6,116 nt of DNA from positions 1-6,116 of the forward strand of contig CAMEAW010000167.1 in NCBI GenBank assembly GCA_945911685.1, written 5' to 3'. Made by a program: the position numbers and the translations under genes. The DNA comes from Bordetella parapertussis (lineage in GTDB: Bacteria > Pseudomonadota > Gammaproteobacteria > Burkholderiales > Burkholderiaceae_B). Below, piece by piece: positions 1-5,228 of this stretch (positions within the stretch are counted from its first letter, which is position 1; every line of letters begins with the position of its first letter). The notes under the pieces are model-generated. The model was not told the origin of the DNA, did not search any database, and saw nothing but the letters and a program-made list of their open reading frames with translations.

Positions 1-33
1 ATGCGCTGGCTTGTCTGACGCTGGCGGTGACGT

Positions 34-1110
34 TTACATCCCCGCTAACTTTTTAAACGTTGCGCCATCGAGGCCGAGTTTACTGCAAGCGGCAACCATT
101 TCTTGCCAAGTATTATCATCCACCGGCACGCCGTTGGCCATACGCTCAGCGCGGGTCTGGCGCTCTGGTTCACCGGCGATGCGCACGCCGTCGGTGCCTG
201 CTTGGGCAGGCGAGGCCTTGACCCACTCAATAAAGGCTTTCATTTCGTGTTCAAACACCGAACCATCTGACAGTTTTTTTGGATCAAAAATAATCGTCAA
301 CATGCCGTTCAGCACCCGGCGCTTGCCGTCGCCCTGATCATGGGTTGTCATGCCTGCAGCAAGCGCACCACCAAGCAACTCACAAACCAGTGCTAAGCCG
401 AAACCCTTGTGCTGGCCAAAGGTGCATAGCGCGCCTGAAGGGGGTTTCACTGCAAAAACCGGATCGGTGGTTGGATTGCCCTGATCATCGATCAAGTAAC
501 CCGCGGGTAACTGTTCGCCTTTGTTATAAGCCACGCGCGCCTTACCCTGCGCAATCACACTGGTCGCGAAGTCGAGCAATACGGGCGGTTGACCTGCAAC
601 TGGGATCCCAACACAAAAGGGGTTTGTACCGAAGCGCGCGTCAGCGCCACTCGAGGGCGCAACGATCGGACGCGAAATCACGTTCACGAAGTGAACCGAG
701 ATCAGATTTTCAGCAACCGCCATCTCGGCCCAGGCACCAATGCGGCACAAATGATGCGAATTGCCCAAGGCCACAATGCAGCTGCCATGTTGCTTAGCGC
801 GTGCGATCCCCAGCTCCATCGCCTCATGGCCAATCACCTGCCCAAAACCCGCCTGTCCGTCGACGCTGACCATCGCGCCACCATCCATCCGGCTCACGAT
901 GTGTGCGTTTGGTTTTAAGCCACCCTCAAGATACGCCTCGGTGTAGCGCGGCAACATACCTACGCCGTGCGAGTCGTGACCGGTAAGGTTGGCTTGCACC
1001 AGATTTTCGGTTACGAGTTCGATTTCTTTGGGTTCGCTACCGAAACCTTTGACCAAATACCGGACGGCCTCGCGCAGGCGGTCAACGGGAATACGGTGGA
1101 TTTGGGTCAT
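34..1110 (-). CDS. hcxB: HcxB/YbiC-type hydroxycarboxylate dehydrogenase (Ldh_2 family)
   Basis: A complete 358-residue NAD(P)-dependent 2-hydroxyacid dehydrogenase of the malate/L-lactate dehydrogenase (Ldh_2) family, a cytosolic fold distinct from classical lactate dehydrogenase. It resembles E. coli YbiC/HcxB closely along its whole length, including length (about 360). Visible landmarks are GHDSHG at residues 44-49 with the family's catalytic-site His48, GNSHHLCRIGAWAEMA at 116-131, RFGTNPF at 159-165, DFATS at 180-184, the GQHKGFGLAL stretch, and EWVKASP near the C terminus. The expected reaction is reversible oxidation of a small 2-hydroxycarboxylate to the 2-oxo acid; the true substrate cannot be read from sequence. 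The ATG start is supported by AAAGGA seven bases upstream and by agreement with YbiC's N terminus. It stands alone, about 170 bases after the upstream broken gene, with no break in frame. The family assignment is secure; the hcxB orthology is likely, from remembered similarity. Confidence 0.9.
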   Translation of the reverse strand: MTQIHRIPVDRLREAVRYLVKGFGSEPKEIELVTENLVQANLTGHDSHGVGMLPRYTEAYLEGGLKPNAHIVSRMDGGAMVSVDGQAGFGQVIGHEAMELGIARAKQHGSCIVALGNSHHLCRIGAWAEMAVAENLISVHFVNVISRPIVAPSSGADARFGTNPFCVGIPVAGQPPVLLDFATSVIAQGKARVAYNKGEQLPAGYLIDDQGNPTTDPVFAVKPPSGALCTFGQHKGFGLALVCELLGGALAAGMTTHDQGDGKRRVLNGMLTIIFDPKKLSDGSVFEHEMKAFIEWVKASPAQAGTDGVRIAGEPERQTRAERMANGVPVDDNTWQEMVAACSKLGLDGATFKKLAGM

Positions 1111-1163
1111 GAGGGTTTCCTTTGGTTTGAGTCGCGCTTGCAGCGATTGTTATTCAATGAGGC

Positions 1164-1180
1164 GCCTGAGAAACTCAGGC
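1164..1180 (-). other. 7-bp perfect hairpin in the hcxB leader
   Basis: GCCTGAG (1164-1170) and CTCAGGC (1174-1180) form a perfect 7-bp stem with an AAA loop on the plus strand (TTT on the minus strand). It lies 54-70 bases upstream of the dehydrogenase start. No T-run follows on either strand, so it is not a standard intrinsic terminator. It could be a leader hairpin, a dyad operator, or chance. The rest of the 1111-1279 gap shows only a weak -10-like TATGAT on the minus strand (1194-1199) with no convincing -35. Confidence 0.3.
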
Positions 1181-1261
1181 CCTGCTTGACGCAATCATAC
1201 CGAAGTCTTTACAGGATGCTGGGCTAGCGCACTAACAGGGCTGCGTCGAGACCCCGATTGG

Positions 1262-1276
1262 GGCCCATGCTGGGCC
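1262..1276 (-). other. GC-rich hairpin just after the ancestral stop of the membrane protein gene
   Basis: On the minus strand GGCCCA-GCA-TGGGCC folds into a 6-bp stem beginning three bases after the TGA at 1280-1282. A second, overlapping small dyad, CCCC-GATT-GGGG on the plus strand, lies at 1252-1263. No T-run follows, so this would be a poor Rho-independent terminator, though a stem here could still stop RNA decay. Its position against the downstream TGA, not the premature TAA at 1421, fits the view that the TGA is the gene's original end. Confidence 0.3.
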
Positions 1277-1279
1277 GAC

Positions 1280-2059
1280 TCAATCTGGCAAAGGAATCGA
1301 AATAATGCCTTTTACAGTCAAAGAGTCGGTATTTTGCGTCAACCCCTTGCCCACACCAAACTGAAACGAGAACGGCTTGCCGTCCCAGTACATCATCAAA
1401 AAGGCGGCCTGACCCGTTTGTTAAAAGGCGATAGTTTGGCTTAAAAGCCCAAGATCTGAGTAGTATTCAACTCCTAGGGCAAGTTCAGGCGTCACTTCGC
1501 GAGAGACACGCGCAGCCACTGAGAAATCTGGCCCTTCAGTGCGATAAGGCTGCGACAGCGCGTGACCAAAGATTGGGTTCACCACAAACAACCACTTATC
1601 AACGTGCTTGCCCAAAATAAACCGAGCCTCGGCGCCATAGCGTGATTGATCGTACTGGTTCAACACGTTACCCACTTCTACATTGACGCCGGCAAAAAAA
1701 GGATAGCCATTTTTTTCAAGAAACGGCAACCACTTTAAACGCGCTTTGTAGCCCGCGTAATCCCACCGGCCGTTATTGACGACCGTATTGAGATACAACC
1801 CCAGCTCAAAGCCGTTGCCCAGGCCATAGGCAAACTCGGGCGTGATGCGCGTATTGCCGTTGGTTAATACCTCGCCGTTGTAGTTACCGGTTTTTAAACC
1901 ATTAGGCGTGGTGTTCAGATGCAACTCTAGGCTGTACTCACCCTTGGCATTGATTTCGTCGTCATAGACTTGAATTTCATCTTGCAGCGCGCCATGTGCA
2001 GCGAACGAGCCACCCAGCAAAACCACTGCAAATAAACGAGCTAAATTGCGTTTAAACAT
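1280..2059 (-). pseudogene. Exported beta-barrel-like envelope protein, interrupted by one in-frame TAA
   Basis: The reading frame from the ATG gives 212 residues, ending in LLSQTIAF before a TAA at 1421-1423. In exactly the same frame it then continues for 46 sense codons (from QTGQAAFLMMYWDGKPF to VKGIISIPLPD) to a TGA at 1280-1282, so the full product would be 259 codons plus the stop. The segment after the TAA contains FSFQFGVGKGLTQNTDSLTVKG, which has the alternating strand pattern and closing 'GvGrGlt...d.w.vKaii' style I recall from this uncharacterised family of proteobacterial envelope proteins. The N terminus is a signal peptide: MFKR, a hydrophobic core LARLFAVVLLGGSFAA, and probable cleavage after AHG near residue 23. 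The mature part has many short amphipathic strands rich in Tyr, Gly and Asn, as in an outer-membrane barrel. The start has only a weak GGGCGG-type ribosome site. Function is unknown. The break may be a recent C-to-T nonsense mutation, a sequencing error, or a tolerated truncation. Confidence 0.72.
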
Positions 2060-2235
2060 ATCGCCGCCCGTTGAATAAGATCACTACAAGCTGTTCAATG
2101 AGGCGCAAAACCGCAGCGAACAAGCCACAGATTAGTGTCAGTCAGTGTTACGCGAGCTGTCACTCTGTGCCTACCTTAGCTTAGCCTGACTTCGATACTC
2201 AATGCGGCTCAGGATGCGCAAGGTGGCTCAATCAG

Positions 2236-2249
2236 GTGATTAAGATCAA
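2236..2249. promoter_or_regulatory. Possible FNR/CRP-family binding palindrome
   Basis: GTGAT-TAAG-ATCAA matches nine of ten defined bases of the FNR/Anr consensus TTGAT-N4-ATCAA; one half-site carries the GTGA seen in CRP sites. It lies between the GST stop and the membrane protein gene, about 177 bases upstream of that gene's ATG. This is far for a classical activator site, and I cannot place a convincing promoter beside it. A match this good is expected by chance about once in five windows of this size. Confidence 0.3.
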
Positions 2250-2265
2250 ATGATTTGTTCGTGCG

Positions 2266-2307
2266 GGCTAAGCGGCATTGGCCGCTTAGCCGATACGTTT
2301 CGGCTAA
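2266..2307 (-). terminator. Two overlapping, mutually exclusive hairpins downstream of the GST gene
   Basis: On the plus strand GGCTAAGCGGC (2266-2276) pairs perfectly with GCCGCTTAGCC (2281-2291) around an ATTG loop, an 11-bp stem. The right arm also contains TTAGCCGA (2286-2293), which can instead pair with TCGGCTAA (2300-2307) in an 8-bp stem. Both cannot form at once. They begin ten bases after the GST stop codon, so a transcript-end role is the simplest reading. No U-tract follows on the minus strand (the bases after the stem read CGCACGAACA), so this is not a textbook intrinsic terminator. A 3'-end stabilising structure or a regulatory leader element are alternatives. Confidence 0.4.
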
Positions 2308-2316
2308 AAGCTATGG

Positions 2317-3195
2317 TTAGCTTGCAGGTTGAATCTTGTCTTGCGTCTTGGTGTCAAAGTCGCTGGCGTCATGGCGTTCGCGCAGCTGCTCTGATGGCTC
2401 GCCTTGCATGCGGTTAACCATACGGCCGCGCTTAACCGCCGGCCGACTGTACACAGTCTCGGCCCAGCGTTGAACGTGCTTGTAGTCTTGCACGCTCAAA
2501 AACTCGGCCGCTGTGCCATACAGCCAACCTTTCACCAAGCCGCCGTACCACGGAAACACCGCGATATCGGCGATCGTGTATTGATCGCCACCGAGATATT
2601 CACTAACAGCTAGGCGACGCTCAAGCACGTCAAGCTGGCGCTTGGTTTCCATCGCGAAACGATCAATGGCGTATTCAAACTTGGCCGGCGCGTAAGCGTA
2701 GAAGTGTCCAAACCCACCGCCCAAGTACGGCGCACTGCCCATTTGCCAGAACAACCAGTTCAACGTCTCGGTGCGTGCTGGGCCGTCTTTAGGAAGAAAG
2801 GCCTGAAATTTATCAGCCAAGTGAAGCAAGATCGCGCCAGATTCAAATACGCGCACCGGCTGCGCGCCACTGCGGTCAAACAGCGCTGGGATTTTTGAGT
2901 TTGGGTTGACATCAACAAACCCCGAACCGAACTGATCGCCGTCACGGATATTAATCAGCCACGCATCGTATTCAGCGCCCTTGTGACCTAGCGCCAGCAA
3001 CTCTTCAAGCAAGATCGTAACCTTGACGCCGTTGGGTGTGCCCAACGAATAGAGTTGCAAGGGGTGCTTGCCGATCGGCAATTCTTTGTCATGCGTCGCA
3101 CCGGCGATCGGACGGTTAATGCTGGCAAAAGCGCCGCCACTGGGTTGATCCCAGGTCCAGACTTTTGGGGGGACGTAATCTTTAGAAGTTGTCAT
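2317..3195 (-). CDS. yghU: YghU-like (Nu-class) glutathione S-transferase
   Basis: A complete 292-residue cytosolic glutathione transferase, close to E. coli YghU (about 288) along its length. The extended N terminus has VPPKVWTWDQPSGGAFASINRP at 8-29, specific to the YghU group. The thioredoxin-like domain starts at LQLYSLGTPNG (46-56), in which Thr53 and Asn55 fall at the glutathione-thiol contact positions of Nu-class enzymes. NPNSKIPAL (97-105) is the glutathione-backbone cis-Pro loop, and FESGAILLHLADKF (117-130) is the gamma-Glu-binding helix. The helical C-terminal domain has NWLFWQMG, LGGGFGHFYAYAP and YTIADIAVFPW, and ends in the group's ERHDASDFDTKTQDK tail. Known Nu-class members bind two glutathiones and act chiefly as disulfide-bond reductases or peroxidases; this activity is inferred here. 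AAAGGA lies only about two bases before the ATG, unusually close, but the start agrees with YghU. No partner gene is adjacent. Confidence 0.93.
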   Translation of the reverse strand: MTTSKDYVPPKVWTWDQPSGGAFASINRPIAGATHDKELPIGKHPLQLYSLGTPNGVKVTILLEELLALGHKGAEYDAWLINIRDGDQFGSGFVDVNPNSKIPALFDRSGAQPVRVFESGAILLHLADKFQAFLPKDGPARTETLNWLFWQMGSAPYLGGGFGHFYAYAPAKFEYAIDRFAMETKRQLDVLERRLAVSEYLGGDQYTIADIAVFPWYGGLVKGWLYGTAAEFLSVQDYKHVQRWAETVYSRPAVKRGRMVNRMQGEPSEQLRERHDASDFDTKTQDKIQPAS

Positions 3196-3382
3196 GGTCC
3201 TTTGTCTCTTTTTGGGTGATCAGGCGTGAACAGATTGACGGTTCGCTGCGCCCTAGTTTACCCACGAAAACGTTTCAGACGCCCAGATAGGCTGCGGCGA
3301 TACCTGCACTGTTGACCTCACCCTAAGGGAACAGGTTTTTCTTCTGTTCGAAAACAAGCAAACCAACACCTGATATTTGACC

Positions 3383-4477
3383 CTAGGCCGCCCTAGTCAC
3401 CAGCCGCTGCACAAATAATTGTATTTTCATATTTGCTTGTGGGCTAATCGATGTAAATTCAAGCCCCACAAAAGTTCGTGTGCCTTCTTGTTTGATTTTG
3501 ACAACTTTTGCGTAAATATCTTTTGCCTGATAATCAATGAGTAGCAAATCAAAGTCAATTTTGATCTCGTCGAACATTGCCAGCGCTTGATTGGATTCGA
3601 CAAACAACCCGTGATAACTGATGTCACGAATCGTCGCTTTATTGATTTCTGGGAGCACACACTTATTTTGAATCAAACTAAATGAGCAGGGCAAACCGAC
3701 TTCTACCCGATGGCTACGTCGAACTTCTATACGCGGAATTTTCAAGCTCAACGACGGAATCGCATGCAACTCGCGCAATTTCGCTGGCTCAGACTTGCCT
3801 TTTACAAAAACCTCAATACCGTCGCTGACCTGCACAAAATCTTGGCATTGTTTGTATGTATTTTCACTCATCAAGACCTGACCACGCAAACTAAACGCCT
3901 CAATACGCGACGTCAGATTGACTGCATCGCCAATAACAGCGTTTTCAGAGTAAAAATCCGAGCCGAATTTACCCGCCATCACGCTGCCAGTATTAATGCC
4001 AATACCCATAAATAGCTCTGGGATTGAATCCGGACGCTCTTGACCGTTCAGCTCGATCATCGCGATTTGCATCTCGGCAGCGCAAGTCACCGCGCGCTGC
4101 ACATCATATGGTCCTTTTTCTGCAACCCCAAAAAGTACCAAGATTGAGTCACCCATAAATTTATCAATCACACCGTGATGGCGCGAGACCACTTGATTCA
4201 TGCGTACCAAGTAACGATTGAGCATGGCAATGACTGTGCCTGCAGGCAGTTCAGCGGTAATCGCGGTAAAGCCCCTCAGGTCGGCAAACATGATGGTCAC
4301 CTCGCGCAAAGCAAACGAGTGCTCCGTGCCTGCCCCCTCACCTCCCGCCAAACCGCTGGCTTGCTGAACAATCGCCTCAACCTCTGCCAGCGCTGAGTTT
4401 TGCAAAGCAACACCCGTTTCTCGAACGACCAAGGCCTGCAGTCTACTCGCAGCCTCTTTACTTGGATCTTGTTTCAT
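3383..4477 (-). CDS. Class III adenylate cyclase with C-terminal PilZ domain
   Basis: A 364-residue soluble protein counted from the ATG at 4477, with no membrane segment. Residues 1-55 are helical and of unknown role. Residues about 57-240 are a class III cyclase catalytic domain: FADLRGFT with metal-binding Asp66, DKFMGDSILVLFG with Lys106 and second metal Asp110, and GDAVNLTSR with Asp184, Asn187 and Arg191. The Lys/Asp pair specifies adenine and Asn/Arg stabilise the transition state, so all six canonical residues are present and the product should be cAMP. Residues about 248-350 form a PilZ domain with RRSHR (253-257) and DISYHG (285-290), the RxxxR and D/NxSxxG c-di-GMP-binding motifs, then FVGLEF near the end. 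Inference: c-di-GMP may regulate cAMP synthesis. A TTG at 4487-4489 would add four residues, but neither start has a strong ribosome site. It is transcribed alone, and no adjacent CRP or diguanylate cyclase gene is visible. Confidence 0.92.
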   Translation of the reverse strand: MKQDPSKEAASRLQALVVRETGVALQNSALAEVEAIVQQASGLAGGEGAGTEHSFALREVTIMFADLRGFTAITAELPAGTVIAMLNRYLVRMNQVVSRHHGVIDKFMGDSILVLFGVAEKGPYDVQRAVTCAAEMQIAMIELNGQERPDSIPELFMGIGINTGSVMAGKFGSDFYSENAVIGDAVNLTSRIEAFSLRGQVLMSENTYKQCQDFVQVSDGIEVFVKGKSEPAKLRELHAIPSLSLKIPRIEVRRSHRVEVGLPCSFSLIQNKCVLPEINKATIRDISYHGLFVESNQALAMFDEIKIDFDLLLIDYQAKDIYAKVVKIKQEGTRTFVGLEFTSISPQANMKIQLFVQRLVTRAA

Positions 4478-4778
4478 TAGCCATACCAATAAAAATTAAC
4501 TTTGCCTCAAAGCGAGGAGCGATCACCAGCAAAAAATCCAAGACTAGCGTGCCCAGCGACCCGTTGATTATTTGAAATGGCGAGCTTTTGAAAACAAGAA
4601 AACCCACCTAGACCGTTTCTTAAACTGTCAGTCTCTCGATTAAACAAGCTATAAGAAAGTTTAGTATGGTCGAGCTGGCCTTAAGCTTGCTTTTCGCGCA
4701 ATAGACCACCAGTGGCTGCAAAAACGAGGGCCTCCAAAGAAGTCCTGTTCCTGACGGTTGAAACTGCCACTAGACCAG
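4478..4778. other. Gene-poor stretch upstream of the cyclase gene
   Basis: This 301-base stretch has no supported gene. It must contain the promoter and leader of the cyclase gene. A possible minus-strand promoter has TTTTCA (4589-4594) and AATAAT (4567-4572) separated by 16 bases, about 90 bases before the ATG; this is a weak match. The right-hand end (4681-4782) holds the unexplained sequence that replaces the missing 3' part of the antitoxin-like gene. I see no tRNA, inverted terminal repeat or array. Confidence 0.35.
4567..4594 (-). promoter_or_regulatory. Candidate sigma-70 promoter for the cyclase gene
   Basis: On the minus strand, TTTTCA (four of six against TTGACA) is followed after 16 bases by AATAAT (five of six against TATAAT), leaving an untranslated leader of roughly 80 bases before the cyclase ATG. 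The position is sensible and the local sequence is A/T-rich, but similar matches occur by chance. Confidence 0.22.
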
Positions 4779-4997
4779 TCATTTGGGTGATTGGCCAATC
4801 GCGGGGGCATGGGTGCCCATACGCTTTGCGATTTGTGCTTGAGACAACCCCGCTTGCTTTCTGGCAGCAAGAATCTCGTCAAGAATTGCGAACTCTTCGC
4901 GATTGAGCTTATCTACCTCAACCTTCACGGCTGGATTCTTGAGCATCTTTTTGACCATCTGCGCATGCGTCAATGGTTGGGTCAATTTTGTTGTCAT
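4779..4997 (-). pseudogene. Truncated HTH (XRE/HigA-type) antitoxin-like gene
   Basis: A 72-residue frame that starts as a HigA-like antitoxin or XRE regulator. After MTTKLTQPLTHAQMVKKMLKN it has LNREEFAILDEILAARKQAGLSQAQIAKRMGTHAPAI (31-67), the usual pre-helix plus the first helices of a helix-turn-helix. Family members continue with a recognition-helix end like ARLE and some 30-40 further residues. Here the frame reads GQSPK and stops, so the recognition helix is cut and the rest of the fold is missing. Neither of the other two minus frames restores family sequence downstream, so a simple frameshift does not explain it. No toxin gene lies before it (the 4998-5228 gap) or after it. The start is weakly supported, with only GAG about 14 bases upstream. 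Most likely a decayed remnant of a toxin-antitoxin locus; a short functional protein is less likely. Confidence 0.6.
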
Positions 4998-5060
4998 TAC
5001 ATTGTTTACTCAAATAATCTACCGCTAAAGCATCGCGCGGGGGTAAAGCAGCTTCGCAGA

Positions 5061-5085
5061 AATAGCAAAGCCGCCCGAGGGCGGC
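5061..5085 (-). terminator. Probable Rho-independent terminator of ychF
   Basis: On the minus strand GCCGCC-CTCG-GGCGGC (5085-5070) forms a 6-bp all-GC stem with a four-base loop, followed directly by TTTGCTATTT. It lies about 145 bases after the ychF stop codon and before the antitoxin remnant, so it would end the ychF transcript. The T-tract is interrupted. The 5087-5228 region in between has no convincing gene. Confidence 0.6.
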
Positions 5086-5228
5086 CTGCTGCCCGAAGAG
5101 CGCCGAGGCTAACCAAGCGGTCAAAGGGAGAGTTGTGTTGAAACTATACACACGTCCTAAAAAATGTCCAAACCAGTTTTTATGAGCGAGGGTACTAGGG
5201 GCAATTGACGACTCAAGTTCCATAGCAA

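Noticed and set aside
345..918. Plus-strand frames of 109-150 codons opposite the dehydrogenase gene.
   Set aside because: They are antisense shadows of a well-conserved gene, with low-complexity Arg/Ser/Pro/His-rich products and no family resemblance.
3264..3279. ACGAAAACGTTTCAGA upstream of the GST gene, resembling a LacI/PurR/Cra-type operator.
   Set aside because: Only the central AAACGTTT is symmetric; the flanking bases do not pair. Eight-base palindromes are expected about two dozen times in this window.
3340..3365. GTTTT...AAAAC dyad downstream of the cyclase gene, considered as a terminator.
   Set aside because: The stem is only five A/T-rich pairs with a long loop and no following T-run on the minus strand.
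4661..4882. A 73-residue minus frame overlapping the antitoxin remnant, tested as its frameshifted continuation.
   Set aside because: Its sequence after the overlap (DWSSGSFNRQEQDFFGG) does not match the expected end of an HTH antitoxin, so a simple frameshift is not supported.
5141..5190. A/T-rich sequence with TGGACATTTTTTAGGACG on the minus strand, considered as an insertion sequence end.
   Set aside because: No matching inverted partner, target duplication or transposase fragment is visible nearby.
4918..5223. A 101-residue minus-strand frame starting five bases after the ychF stop, possibly an upstream toxin partner.
   Set aside because: It runs through the probable ychF terminator and overlaps the start of the antitoxin remnant out of frame, its ATG has no ribosome site, and the protein resembles no toxin family I know.
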